A DNA stretch of 64,000 bases from Rossellomorea marisflavi (GTDB lineage Bacteria; Bacillota; Bacilli; Bacillales; Bacillaceae_B): the NCBI RefSeq assembly GCF_022170785.1, contig NZ_CP081870.1, forward strand, positions 3,212,001 to 3,276,000, in the 5' to 3' direction. The notes below the pieces were generated by a model. It was given only the letters and a program-made list of their open reading frames with translations, ran no database searches and had not been told where the DNA came from. The position numbers and the translations under genes are program-made. This document shows, piece after piece, positions 42,244 to 50,388 of this stretch (position 1 is its first letter; each line of letters opens with the position of its first letter).

Positions 42244-43575
42244 TTGGCTGCAAAACAACAATGGACTTCTAAACTGGGCTTCATCCTGGCTGCTGCAGGT
42301 TCGGCAATCGGACTGGGCGCCATCTGGAAATTCCCCTATATGGCCGGGGCAAATGGTGGAGGTGTATTCTTCCTTCTCTTCATCCTCTTCACGGTCCTGA
42401 TCGGGGCGCCTATTCTTCTGGCAGAATTCATCATCGGACGAAAAGCCGGTGCGGATGCGATTACTTCTTATAAGAAACTTGCTCCCAATTCTTACTGGCA
42501 TCTCATAGGATATTTAGGAACCATCGTCTCCTTCATCATCCTATCTTTTTATAGTGTCGTCGGAGGCTGGATTTTATCCTACCTTTGGAGAAGTGTGACG
42601 GGCTCTTTGAGCGGGAAAACCCAGGAAGGATATGCGGCGCTCTTTGACAGCGTCATATCGAATCCATGGGAAGTCCTGATTGCACAGGGCATCTTCATGA
42701 TCATGACCATCATGGTCGTCCAAGGAGGCGTACAGAAAGGGATCGAGCGGGCGAGCCGGTATATGATGCCATCATTATTCATTTTATTCTTCGTTCTCGT
42801 CATCCGGGCCCTTACGCTGGACGGTGCCATGGAAGGTGTTCGCTTCCTTCTGCTGCCTGACTGGAGCCAGCTGACCGGGAAGACCGTCCTTCTGGCAATG
42901 GGACAGGCCTTCTTCGCTCTTACTGTCGGCCTGTCGGTCATGGTCACCTACGCTTCCTATCTGCCGAAGAATGACAGCATGCCGAAATCGGCGATCAGTG
43001 TGTCCGGATTGAATATCCTGATTTCACTTCTTGCGGGACTGGTGATCTTCCCGGCGGTTTATGCCCTCGGGTTCCAGCCCGACCAAGGACCGGGAATCGC
43101 CTTCGTCGTCCTCCCAGCCGTTTTCAATGAAATGGCCTTTGGCGGATTGTTCTTCACGATCTTCCTTGTCCTGCTCCTGTTCGCGACATTGACTTCCGCC
43201 TTCTCCATCTTGGAGATCGGTGTGGCAGGCTTATCAAAAGGAGCATCCACGAAGCGCGTGAAATTTTCGTGGATGGTAGGGATCCTCGCTTTTGTCGCAG
43301 GGATACCGAGCGCCCTCTCCTTCGGGGTATTGGGTGATATCAAGATTGCGGGACTGAACTTCTTCGACTTTGCCGACAATATCACTTCAAACTTCGGTCT
43401 ACCGATCGGAGCGCTCCTGATCAGTATCTTCATCGGCTATAGACTGAAGAAGGAAGATGTGTGGGACGAAGTAAGGTTGGGTTCAAGCATTTCTCGCGGT
43501 GTGTTCAACGCCTGGATGCTCCTGATCCGCATCATAGTACCTGTTGCAATCCTATTGATTCTGATTACCAATTGA
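42244..43575 (+). CDS. Sodium-dependent transporter, NSS (SNF) family
   Basis: A 443-residue symporter with eleven to twelve helices, of the neurotransmitter:sodium symporter family (bacterial LeuT/Tna relatives; B. subtilis YhdH and YocR). The signature LGFILAAAGSAIGLGAIWKFPYMAGANGGGVFFLLF at residues 11-46 provides the unwound helix 1 with substrate and Na+ sites. GQAFFALTVGLSVMVTYASY marks helix 6. The start is TTG, eight bases after AAAGGAGG. Substrate is probably an amino acid but cannot be read. A terminator and a repeat element follow. Confidence 0.9.
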   Translation: MAAKQQWTSKLGFILAAAGSAIGLGAIWKFPYMAGANGGGVFFLLFILFTVLIGAPILLAEFIIGRKAGADAITSYKKLAPNSYWHLIGYLGTIVSFIILSFYSVVGGWILSYLWRSVTGSLSGKTQEGYAALFDSVISNPWEVLIAQGIFMIMTIMVVQGGVQKGIERASRYMMPSLFILFFVLVIRALTLDGAMEGVRFLLLPDWSQLTGKTVLLAMGQAFFALTVGLSVMVTYASYLPKNDSMPKSAISVSGLNILISLLAGLVIFPAVYALGFQPDQGPGIAFVVLPAVFNEMAFGGLFFTIFLVLLLFATLTSAFSILEIGVAGLSKGASTKRVKFSWMVGILAFVAGIPSALSFGVLGDIKIAGLNFFDFADNITSNFGLPIGALLISIFIGYRLKKEDVWDEVRLGSSISRGVFNAWMLLIRIIVPVAILLILITN

Positions 43576-43581
43576 TTCTTT

Positions 43582-43627
43582 AAAACCCCCTGGGACTGCT
43601 TTTAATGCGGTTTCCCGGGGATTTTTT
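43582..43627 (+). terminator. Terminator of the NSS transporter gene
   Basis: An imperfect GC-rich hairpin (ACCCCCTGGGAC with GTTTCCCGGGGAT) followed by seven T. Confidence 0.75.
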
Positions 43628-43659
43628 TATGCAATGGGGCATGGGGGTAGATTATAGGG

Positions 43660-43722
43660 TTGTACCTGGTAACATTTCGAGGTTTGGTGCCAGGTACAAT
43701 TCCTCCATTCGGTGCCTGGCAC
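43660..43722. repeat. Palindromic intergenic repeat (GGTGCC family)
   Basis: Perfect 10-base inverted repeat TTGTACCTGG (43660-43669) and CCAGGTACAA (43690-43699). It is followed by the self-complementary GGTGCCTGGCAC (43711-43722). GGTGCCTGGCACC-type repeats are scattered between genes in many Bacillus genomes. Confidence 0.55.
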
Positions 43723-43857
43723 GCTCCCCCTGAAACCCCTCCGCATCCATCAATTCCGTAACAGATTGTTCAAGCATGGACGTGCGCGTTTTTTCCATAT
43801 GATGGTATACTAACTATATAGGATATCAACCGCTTTCATATAAAGGAGGAGGACGCC

Positions 43858-44070
43858 ATGTCCCATTTCGGTAAGAATATCAAGAGAATCCGTGAAGAAC
43901 GCCAAATGACTCTGCAGGAGCTTGCGGTGAAGGCAAGGATCGGGACGAATTCACTGATGAAATACGAAGAGGGGGAGAAGATTCCCGACACTCCCACTGT
44001 CCTGAAATTTTCAACGGTCCTGGATGTACCTGCTTCATCACTCCTCGAAGACAGGACCCCCGCTTCCTGA
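43858..44070 (+). CDS. Small XRE-family helix-turn-helix protein
   Basis: A 70-residue protein consisting only of a Cro/C1-type DNA-binding domain: FGKNIKRIREERQMTLQELAVKARIGTNSLMKYEEGEKIPDTPTVLKFSTVLDVPASSLL, with helices 2-3 at about residues 18-38. AAGGAGGAGG stands upstream of the ATG. It has its own terminator and is surrounded by metabolic genes; no phage genes are near. Target genes unknown; SinR/Xre-like regulators of this size often act on their own promoter. Confidence 0.85.
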   Translation: MSHFGKNIKRIREERQMTLQELAVKARIGTNSLMKYEEGEKIPDTPTVLKFSTVLDVPASSLLEDRTPAS

Positions 44071-44163
44071 AACATTTTTTTCACGCAAGGTATAGATCCG
44101 TGAAAACATGGTCATACTGAAAATAAGCTTTCTAAGTATTCCCCCTTTTGTTTTCATTTTGAT

Positions 44164-44191
44164 GGACGCCTTCAAGGCGTCCCTTTTTTTT
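44164..44191 (+). terminator. Terminator of the XRE gene
   Basis: GGACGCC-TTCAA-GGCGTCC followed by a T8 run. Confidence 0.85.
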
Positions 44192-44198
44192 GCATGCA

Positions 44199-44228
44199 AA
44201 AGGCCGTACCCTCTTCGGTACGGCCTTT
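44199..44228 (-). terminator. Terminator of alaR-alaT
   Basis: Perfect arms AAAGGCCGTACC and GGTACGGCCTTT; the minus strand continues TTGCATGC. It begins at the alaT stop. Confidence 0.75.
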
Positions 44229-44230
44229 CT

Positions 44231-45403
44231 TTAGTTTGAATGGTTTTCGACGAATCGTTTCAGGCGCTTTACGGCCTCCTGAAGCTGTTCCATGCTCGAG
44301 GCATAGGAGCACCGGACAAACCCTTCCCCGCCTTTCCCGAAGACGTTTCCAGGCACGACGGCAACTTTCTCTTCAAGGAGCAGCCTTTCGGCAAATTCCT
44401 CAGAGGATAGTCCCGTCTTCCGGATGGAAGGAAAAGCATAGAACGCACCGCCAGGGGTGTGGCACTCCAACCCGATCTCATTCAGGGAGTCGACAAAATA
44501 ATGCCTCCTGTGGCGATAGCTCCTTTTCATTTCCGTCACATCCTCCATCCCTTTATCCAGAGCTTCGATGGCCGCGAACTGCGCAGGGGTGGATGCGCAC
44601 ATCATCGCATATTGGTGGATCTTCAGGAGTGCCTGCGCAATCTCAACAGGAGCACAGATGTATCCAAGGCGCCAGCCGGTCATGGCGAATCCTTTTGAGA
44701 ATCCGTTAATGACGATCGTCCGCTCCCTCATCCCTTCAAGGGAGGCGATGGACACATGGTCGGCATCGTAGGCAAGCTCGGAATAGATCTCATCGGACAA
44801 TACGGCAAGATCATGGCGCTTGATCACCTCGGCGAGATCCATGAGATCATCCTTCTCCAGTACGCTTCCCGTTGGATTATTGGGGGAGCATAGGAGGACC
44901 GCCTTTGTTTTATCGGTGATCGCCGCCTCGAGTTCTTCAGCAGTCAGGTTGAATCCGTTTTCCGGTCTCGTCTTGACCGTGACGGCTACACCGCCGGCAA
45001 GTTCCACCAGGGGCACATACGATACAAACCCCGGTTCGACGATGATGACCTCATCCCCTTGATCTACAAGGGCGCGCAGGCTGATATCAAGGGCCTGACT
45101 TGCCCCGACCGTGACGATGATCTCGTCCGAGGGGTCATAGGCAAGTTGGTAACGGGAATTCATGTAGTCCGCGATCCTTTTCCGAAGGTCGAACAGCCCC
45201 GCATTTGCCGTATAGGACGTGTACCCCTGTTCAAGGGACAGGATGGCCGCTTCCCTGACGGTCCAGGAAGTAACGAAATCCGGTTCACCGACACCAAGGG
45301 AGATGACGCCTTCCATCCCTGCTGCAAGATCGAAGAACTTCCGGATCCCAGACGGTTTCAGTTTCTCAACAGATTTGGATACATAACTCGTTTTGATCGT
45401 CAT
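44231..45403 (-). CDS. alaT: Alanine-type aminotransferase AlaT (YugH)
   Basis: A 390-residue PLP-dependent class I aminotransferase converting pyruvate and glutamate to alanine. Motifs are GVGEPDF near 37, YTANAGLFDLRKRIADY near 67, NNPTGSVL near 178 with the PLP-binding Asn, LSDEIYSELAYD near 206, the Schiff-base Lys in INGFSKGFAMTGWRLGY near 240, and the carboxylate-binding Arg in GFVRCSYA near 372. Its first codons overlap the end of alaR by four bases, the same operon as yugG-yugH of B. subtilis. Regulation by AlaR is inferred from that arrangement. Confidence 0.92.
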   Translation of the reverse strand: MTIKTSYVSKSVEKLKPSGIRKFFDLAAGMEGVISLGVGEPDFVTSWTVREAAILSLEQGYTSYTANAGLFDLRKRIADYMNSRYQLAYDPSDEIIVTVGASQALDISLRALVDQGDEVIIVEPGFVSYVPLVELAGGVAVTVKTRPENGFNLTAEELEAAITDKTKAVLLCSPNNPTGSVLEKDDLMDLAEVIKRHDLAVLSDEIYSELAYDADHVSIASLEGMRERTIVINGFSKGFAMTGWRLGYICAPVEIAQALLKIHQYAMMCASTPAQFAAIEALDKGMEDVTEMKRSYRHRRHYFVDSLNEIGLECHTPGGAFYAFPSIRKTGLSSEEFAERLLLEEKVAVVPGNVFGKGGEGFVRCSYASSMEQLQEAVKRLKRFVENHSN

Positions 45404-45900
45404 GGTGATACCACGATCCGCTTATCTTCTTCATAATCCCCGAAGATGGTGCCGTCATGCTTGTATTTCTTTAATTGGAAGTGAGTCGTGGTCGAGAGTA
45501 CCGAATCGATGGTGGACAATTTATCCGATACGAAGTTTGCCACCTCGTTCATCGTGCGTCCCTCCACCGTCACCGATAGATCGTACGCTCCCGACATGAG
45601 ATAGACGCTTTTGACTTCTTTGTACCGGTAGATGCGCTGGGCGACTTCGTCAAAACCTACGCCCCTTTTGGGTGTCACTTTCACGTCGATCATGGCCGTC
45701 ACACCTTCGTGTCCCTCCACTTTGGACCAGTCGACCACTGAATTGTAGCGGACGAGGATATGGTCTTCTTCCATCCTTGCGACCGTTTCTTCCACTTCTT
45801 CTTTCGTAACTTGAAGCATCTTGCTCAAATCTTCATACGTCAGCCTTGAATCCTTTTGAAGGACCCGTAACAGATCCAGTTCCCATTCTCTAAGCTGCAT
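45400..45900 (-). CDS. alaR: Lrp/AsnC-family regulator AlaR (YugG)
   Basis: A 166-residue Lrp/AsnC-type regulator. The N-terminal winged helix covers residues 4-55 (LDLLRVLQKDSRLTYEDLSKMLQVTKEEVEETVARMEEDHIL). The C-terminal RAM effector domain covers about 65-145 (AMIDVKVTPKRGVGFDEVAQRIYRYKEVKSVYLMSGAYDLSVTVEG). It matches B. subtilis AlaR, which activates the alaRT operon and responds to alanine. AGGAGG precedes the ATG. First gene of the two-gene operon. Confidence 0.92.
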   Translation of the reverse strand: MQLREWELDLLRVLQKDSRLTYEDLSKMLQVTKEEVEETVARMEEDHILVRYNSVVDWSKVEGHEGVTAMIDVKVTPKRGVGFDEVAQRIYRYKEVKSVYLMSGAYDLSVTVEGRTMNEVANFVSDKLSTIDSVLSTTTHFQLKKYKHDGTIFGDYEEDKRIVVSP

Positions 45901-46032
45901 GACTCTTCCTCCTCATCACCTGTAAATGGTTTCATTATATCAGAAGCGCAAGCACATTTCTCCTAAAAGTCTGAGTGTTAAAACGAAAGGAGCGGGTAAA
46001 ATAATTGGAACAACGTAAAGGAGTGGCGAACC

Positions 46033-46911
46033 ATGAGAGACCGTGCACAATTTGCCCGATTGAACGGGGCCGAGATCTATTATGAATACGACAGACATCC
46101 TCATTCTTCCGAAACCTTCGTCCTGATTCATGGATTTCTTTCATCCACCTTCAGCTTCAGGCAGCTCCATCCGCTTTTGAAGGCATCCTATAATGTCCTC
46201 TCCATCGACCTTCCACCCTTCGGCAACAGCAGTAAAACAAAGGGATTTGTCTATTCCTATGACAATCTGGCCCAAACCGTCATCGATCTCCTTTCCCAGC
46301 TGGGGATCCAACATATCTATCTTACCGGTCATTCCATGGGAGGACAGATTGCCCTGAATATTATGAAAAAAGCACCTTCCCTCGTCAAGAAGGGGGTCCT
46401 CCTCTGCAGCTCCGGATACTTGAAACGGTTCACATGGCCGGTCCTTACCCTGAGTCGCACACCCTATTTTCATTTGTATATCAAAAAATGGCTCGCCAAG
46501 ACAGGCGTCAGGAAAAATCTCGAAAATGTGGTCTATGATCATGCCATGATCGATGAGGAAATGATGGACGGGTATATGAAACCCTTTCTGCAGGATGATA
46601 TCTTCAAAGCCCTCACCAAGATGATCCGTGACCGCGAAGGCGACCTGTCCAGAGAGGATCTACGAGCGATCCAGACACCATGCCTCCTCATATGGGGTGA
46701 GCATGACAGGGTGGTCCCCGTATCGACAGGTAAACGACTGAATGAAGATCTTCCCCTTTCCTCCCTGATCGTCCTGAAAGACACGGGGCATCTCGTTCCA
46801 GAGGAGAGGCCCGATGCAGTCATGAGCCACATCCGATCGTTTCTCGAAGTCGGTCTCCCGGAAGGAAGTCCCGCACAGGTGGAATTCGGCCTCTCCCCTT
46901 CTCATATTTAA
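46033..46911 (+). CDS. yugF: Alpha/beta hydrolase YugF
   Basis: A 292-residue alpha/beta-hydrolase-fold enzyme. The nucleophile elbow is GHSMGGQ near residue 98 (Ser 100), the oxyanion HGFLSS near 37, the acid Asp in LIWGEHDRVVP near 230, and the catalytic His in DTGHLVPEE near 258. The triad is complete. Closest by order and appearance to B. subtilis YugF, whose substrate is unknown; esterases and C-C hydrolases share this form. AAAGGAG precedes the ATG. It lies between alaR (divergent) and patB. Confidence 0.88.
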   Translation: MRDRAQFARLNGAEIYYEYDRHPHSSETFVLIHGFLSSTFSFRQLHPLLKASYNVLSIDLPPFGNSSKTKGFVYSYDNLAQTVIDLLSQLGIQHIYLTGHSMGGQIALNIMKKAPSLVKKGVLLCSSGYLKRFTWPVLTLSRTPYFHLYIKKWLAKTGVRKNLENVVYDHAMIDEEMMDGYMKPFLQDDIFKALTKMIRDREGDLSREDLRAIQTPCLLIWGEHDRVVPVSTGKRLNEDLPLSSLIVLKDTGHLVPEERPDAVMSHIRSFLEVGLPEGSPAQVEFGLSPSHI

Positions 46912-47004
46912 GAGAGGGGGACCGGCTGAATCAAATCAGTTCCATCTTTTCCACTGAACTTTTATGATGGAAGAGTAAACGACAATTCCTAAGGGGGAGT
47001 TCAC

Positions 47005-48168
47005 TTGAGTTCATTTGAGCATGTCATTGACCGCAGAGGTTCTTCATCGGTGAAATGGGACAGGACAAAAGAAGTCTTTGGTTATGGGGATGTGCTGCCC
47101 ATGTGGGTGGCAGATATGGACTTCGCACCGCCTGAGCCTGTGATTGAAGCATTGAAGAAAAGGATGGAACACCCGATATTCGGCTATACATACGCAGGAG
47201 CATCCACTGCCGGCTCCATCAAGGAGTGGATGGCCAAAAGACACGGGTGGGAAATCGAATTATCATGGGTGCAGTACAGTCCAGGGGTGGTCCCCGCACT
47301 GGCCACCATCATCCAGGCCCTAACGGAGCCAGGTGATAAAGTACTCATTCAATCACCTGTTTACCCTCCTTTCTTCAACCTGGTGAAGGAAAATGGGCGG
47401 GTGGTGGAGAATGCCCAGCTCGTGTATCACAACGGGGAGTACTCCATCGATTTCACAGCTTTCGAAAAAGCCCTTCAAAATGGGGTGAAATTATTCCTAC
47501 TATGCAATCCGCATAACCCCGGGGGGCGTGTCTGGACGAAGGAAGAGCTGACCCGTATCGCTTCCCTGTGCAAAGAATACGGGGTCGTCATCGCATCCGA
47601 TGAAATCCACTCTGACTTGATCTATCGCCCACACCGCCATGTCCCGATTGCATCCCTTCCCGAAGGTGATGCCGATGCGATCATTACGTGCATCGCACCG
47701 AGCAAGACGTTCAACCTGGCCGGTCTGCAGGCTTCGGCCATGATCACGAAGAACGAAGAAATCCGCAATAAAATTGCGGGCATTCATGCCAAACAGGGAT
47801 TCTTCACGTTGAACGCCCTCGGGATCAGCGCCATGGAAGCGGCTTACCGTCACGGAGAAGAATGGCTGGAAGATGTCATAGCGTATCTCGAGGAAAATGT
47901 CGCCCTCACAAGGGCCTATCTGAAGGAGCATCTCCCATCCCTGCATCTTGTCGAACCTGAAGGAACCTATCTGCTCTGGATCGACTGCAGCAAGACGGGT
48001 CTTTCTGACGAAGATCTGAAGGACCGTCTATTGAGAAAAGGGAAACTGGCCCTAGAAGAAGGAACGAAATATGGAGAGGGAGGAGAAGGGTTCGTGCGGA
48101 TGAATATCGCATGCCCGAAAGAAACACTCCTCGAAGGTCTCGACCGTCTGAGAACGGCCCTCACGTGA
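47005..48168 (+). CDS. patB: Cystathionine beta-lyase PatB (MalY/PatB family)
   Basis: A 387-residue PLP enzyme that splits cystathionine, and probably other cysteine S-conjugates, to homocysteine or thiol, pyruvate and ammonia. It shows LPMWVADMDFAPPEPV near 30, CNPHNPGGRVWTKEEL near 165, ASDEIHSDLIYRPHRHVPIAS near 197, the Schiff-base Lys in IAPSKTFNLAGLQASAM near 232, and FVRMNIACP near the end. Length equals B. subtilis PatB. The start is TTG behind AAGGGGGAG. In B. subtilis patB is followed by kinB and kapB; here kinB is missing. Confidence 0.93.
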   Translation: MSSFEHVIDRRGSSSVKWDRTKEVFGYGDVLPMWVADMDFAPPEPVIEALKKRMEHPIFGYTYAGASTAGSIKEWMAKRHGWEIELSWVQYSPGVVPALATIIQALTEPGDKVLIQSPVYPPFFNLVKENGRVVENAQLVYHNGEYSIDFTAFEKALQNGVKLFLLCNPHNPGGRVWTKEELTRIASLCKEYGVVIASDEIHSDLIYRPHRHVPIASLPEGDADAIITCIAPSKTFNLAGLQASAMITKNEEIRNKIAGIHAKQGFFTLNALGISAMEAAYRHGEEWLEDVIAYLEENVALTRAYLKEHLPSLHLVEPEGTYLLWIDCSKTGLSDEDLKDRLLRKGKLALEEGTKYGEGGEGFVRMNIACPKETLLEGLDRLRTALT

Positions 48169-48170
48169 AC

Positions 48171-48214
48171 AAAATAAAAATGACTGCCAGGTATGGCAGT
48201 CATTTTTATTTTTT
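48171..48214. terminator. Long bidirectional terminator between patB and the SodC-like gene
   Basis: A 19-base perfect stem: AAAATAAAAATGACTGCCA, loop GGTA, then the exact complement. A and T tracts on both sides make it work in both directions; it slightly overlaps the stop of the converging gene. Confidence 0.88.
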
Positions 48215-48718
48215 CCCGATGGTTCCGCAGGCAATGCGCTCCCCGGAGTCGCCCGATGGCTGGGTCATGCCGTCATCGGCGCTTTCATCAATGACCAGCG
48301 AGGTCCCGTCCTTGGTCATGAGGGAGGTCTTGCCCTTTGAAAGGGTTACCTGAGGAGCCATGATCGTTGCTTTCACGCTCCCATCATCCCCGACAATGAG
48401 ATTGGGTAGATCCCCTGCATGGGGACCTTCAGGATGGAGAAGTCCATGCTTCTTCTCGAGGGGATTGAAGTGATTTCCCGCCGAAGCGAAATCAGGCCGT
48501 TTACATGAGCTCTTCTCATGGATATGGATAGCGAGGTCGCCCGGCGGAAGCCCCTCAAGGTCAAGGGCGATCTCCACCCCATCTGCTGTTTCCTCGAGAA
48601 TCGCAGTACCGATGGAGTCCCCGACCCCGTTCTTCATGTCAACTTTCACTTTCGTCGGCTCTTTCAGGACGCATCCTGACAAAAGAAGCGCCGTGATTCC
48701 GATCAAGAATAGTTTCAT
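48206..48718 (-). CDS. yojM: Superoxide dismutase-like lipoprotein (YojM/SodC family) with a lost copper ligand
   Basis: A 170-residue lipoprotein (lipobox LSGC, Cys 16) with a Cu/Zn superoxide dismutase fold. Expected metal ligands are mostly present: His 65 and 67 (HIHEK), bridging His 83 (GNHFNP), His 91, His 100 and Asp 103 (GPHAGDLPN), and the disulfide Cys 72/Cys 164. The fourth copper ligand, normally His in LVIHE, is Asp 144 (LVIDES). B. subtilis YojM is a documented SOD relative that lacks copper ligands, so this is probably a non-dismutase or altered-metal protein outside the cell. The start at 48718 has GGAGG eight bases upstream; the frame is open to 48751. Confidence 0.88.
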   Translation of the reverse strand: MKLFLIGITALLLSGCVLKEPTKVKVDMKNGVGDSIGTAILEETADGVEIALDLEGLPPGDLAIHIHEKSSCKRPDFASAGNHFNPLEKKHGLLHPEGPHAGDLPNLIVGDDGSVKATIMAPQVTLSKGKTSLMTKDGTSLVIDESADDGMTQPSGDSGERIACGTIGKK

Positions 48719-48796
48719 CAGCCGTTCCTCCACGTTCATACTCCTCACCATTGTTGACGAGCGATGAGAAAAATATTCGCGGAAGCGGTGATTTTG

Positions 48797-48994
48797 TCAG
48801 TCCTGCTGGCGGCGTGACGCCTCCTCTTCCATCTTCTTCGTCTTCAGCTCTTCACGCTTCGAGATGCGGATGATCAGCCGGAATGTGAGGACGGCGGCAA
48901 TCATGAAAATGAACATCGTGATGCCTGCAGGGATATATTCACTTTTATCTTCAGGAAAATACAAGAATAGATTAAGGACAAAGAATGATAACAT
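48797..48994 (-). CDS. Small single-helix membrane protein
   Basis: A 65-residue product with a hydrophobic N-terminal stretch (LSFFVLNLFLYF), one strong helix at about 26-46 (ITMFIFMIAAVLTFRLII), and a very charged C-terminal tail (KREELKTKKMEEEASRRQQD) likely in the cytoplasm. Start 48994 follows AAAGGGG; the frame is open to 49012. Family not recognised. A cre box lies just upstream. Confidence 0.55.
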   Translation of the reverse strand: MLSFFVLNLFLYFPEDKSEYIPAGITMFIFMIAAVLTFRLIIRISKREELKTKKMEEEASRRQQD

Positions 48995-49012
48995 CGAAAC
49001 GCCCCTTTCCAA

Positions 49013-49026
49013 TTAAAGCGATTACA
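49013..49026 (-). promoter_or_regulatory. cre box upstream of the small membrane protein gene
   Basis: Minus-strand TGTAATCGCTTTAA fits the cre consensus at 13 of 14 positions, 18 bases before the start codon. Confidence 0.5.
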
Positions 49027-49107
49027 ATCATGTTCATTATAGCAATCTTCCCTCTCGTACACCATGCCGGATCGGGAAGGAATGTCACAAATCCTTGAAC
49101 GCCGTAT

Positions 49108-49131
49108 AAGAAAGACCCGGATTTCTCCGGG
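49108..49131 (-). terminator. Terminator of the cyclophilin lipoprotein gene
   Basis: CCCGGA-GAAA-TCCGGG then TCTTTCTTAT on the minus strand, with a stable GNRA-type loop. Confidence 0.75.
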
Positions 49132-49137
49132 CCCCTG

Positions 49138-49854
49138 TCACTTCACGACTTTGATGCTTTTGATGATTACGTCTTCTTTCGGAGCATCCTGCTCCCCGAC
49201 TTCTACCGCTGCGATTTCATCCACAACGTCCATCCCTTCGATCACCTGACCGAAAACGGTATGCTTTTGATCGAGCCACGGTGTACCTCCATTTTTCATG
49301 TACGCTTCGATGACCTCTTTAGGGAATCCAGCCGATTTCATCTGCTCTTCAACCTTGGAGTCGACTGCTTTATTCTGTACAATGAAGAATTGGCTTCCAT
49401 TCGTATTGGGACCTGAATTCGCCATAGAAAGGGCCCCGCGAAGATTAAAGAGTTCTGGAGAGAACTCATCCTCGAACGGTTTCCCCCAGATGCTTTCACC
49501 ACCCATTCCGGTTCCCTCAGGGTCTCCCCCCTGAATCATGAAATCATTGATGACCCGGTGAAACTTGAGGCGGTCATAGTACCCTTTCTCACTGTGGGTC
49601 AGGAAGTTCTCGACGGCTTTCGGTGCTTGATCCGGGAAGAGCTTGATCGTGATCGTTCCCATGGAGGTTTTCATCTCTACAAGCTTCTCATTCCCCTTTA
49701 CTTCCTTTGTGAGCTGGGGATAGGTGACGTTCGCGTCCGACGACTGTTCCTTCTTCGGCTCTTTCTTGTTTTCTGAACTTTTGTCGTTATCTTGTCCACA
49801 GGCTGCCAGCACGAGGGCCAGGCCGACCAGTAAGACCAAAATCCACTTCTTCAT
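49138..49854 (-). CDS. Cyclophilin-type peptidyl-prolyl isomerase lipoprotein
   Basis: A 238-residue lipoprotein (signal [19 protein letters not shown], Cys 19) with a polar linker of about 40 residues and a cyclophilin domain (about 58-235). The domain has [19 protein letters not shown] with the catalytic Arg/Phe/Gln pattern, [16 protein letters not shown], and [17 protein letters not shown]. It should catalyse proline isomerisation in proteins folding outside the membrane. It is not the parvulin PrsA nor the cytoplasmic PpiB, although its domain is PpiB-like. Single-gene unit with terminator. Confidence 0.92.
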   Translation of the reverse strand: MKKWILVLLVGLALVLAACGQDNDKSSENKKEPKKEQSSDANVTYPQLTKEVKGNEKLVEMKTSMGTITIKLFPDQAPKAVENFLTHSEKGYYDRLKFHRVINDFMIQGGDPEGTGMGGESIWGKPFEDEFSPELFNLRGALSMANSGPNTNGSQFFIVQNKAVDSKVEEQMKSAGFPKEVIEAYMKNGGTPWLDQKHTVFGQVIEGMDVVDEIAAVEVGEQDAPKEDVIIKSIKVVK

Positions 49855-49949
49855 ATATGTACCTCCAGGTGTTACATTGTATATAGCGTATTCTCAAACA
49901 TTTCCACCTATTATTATAATCGAGTTCATCTTCTGTTAGGAGGGGTTTT

Positions 49950-50348
49950 ATGAAAAATATCCAAATTGGTGATTATGTCACGGCCTTTTATAAGACAGGC
50001 ACCTATATCGGAGAGGTGACGGGGGAACGCCCGGGGAGTTATGTGGTGAAGGTACTGGCCGTTGTGAAGCATCCGCGCCAGGGAGATCTTCACAACCCGG
50101 GAAAAGTGGACGTACCGCTCTTTCATGAGAGAAAAGCACTAGCTTTCCGTGAACAGTCAAACATTCCCGATAAAATGGTCAAGCCATATGAAGGGACAAT
50201 TCCCGAATACAACGAATCATTACTTACTGCTTTCAAGGAATTCAAGGAGAAACTCTCCGTCGACCCGACGCCCCATGATGTGAAAAGCCTTGAAGCACTG
50301 TCCGAAATCCAGAAGGAATATGCCTTGATGTACGGAATTGAGTTTTGA
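49950..50348 (+). CDS. kapB: Kinase-associated protein KapB
   Basis: A 132-residue protein resembling B. subtilis KapB, a lipoprotein-independent partner needed for KinB activity in the sporulation phosphorelay. It starts with a small SH3-like beta barrel (IGDYVTAFYKTGTYIGEVTGERPGSYVVKVLAVVKHPRQGDLHNP) and ends in helices (LLTAFKEFKEKL, VKSLEALSEIQKEYALMYGIEF). TTAGGAGGGG precedes the ATG. In B. subtilis kapB follows kinB directly; no sensor kinase gene of that kind is present in this window, so KapB either acts on a kinase encoded elsewhere or has another job. Confidence 0.88.
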   Translation: MKNIQIGDYVTAFYKTGTYIGEVTGERPGSYVVKVLAVVKHPRQGDLHNPGKVDVPLFHERKALAFREQSNIPDKMVKPYEGTIPEYNESLLTAFKEFKEKLSVDPTPHDVKSLEALSEIQKEYALMYGIEF

Positions 50349-50352
50349 CGAA

Positions 50353-50386
50353 AAGGACCTGATCGCTCATCGGCGGTCAGGTCCTT
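50353..50386. terminator. Terminator between kapB and kapD
   Basis: Perfect 10-base arms AAGGACCTGA (50353-50362) and TCAGGTCCTT (50377-50386), loop of 14 bases; placed between converging genes. Confidence 0.75.
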
Positions 50387-50388
50387 CA

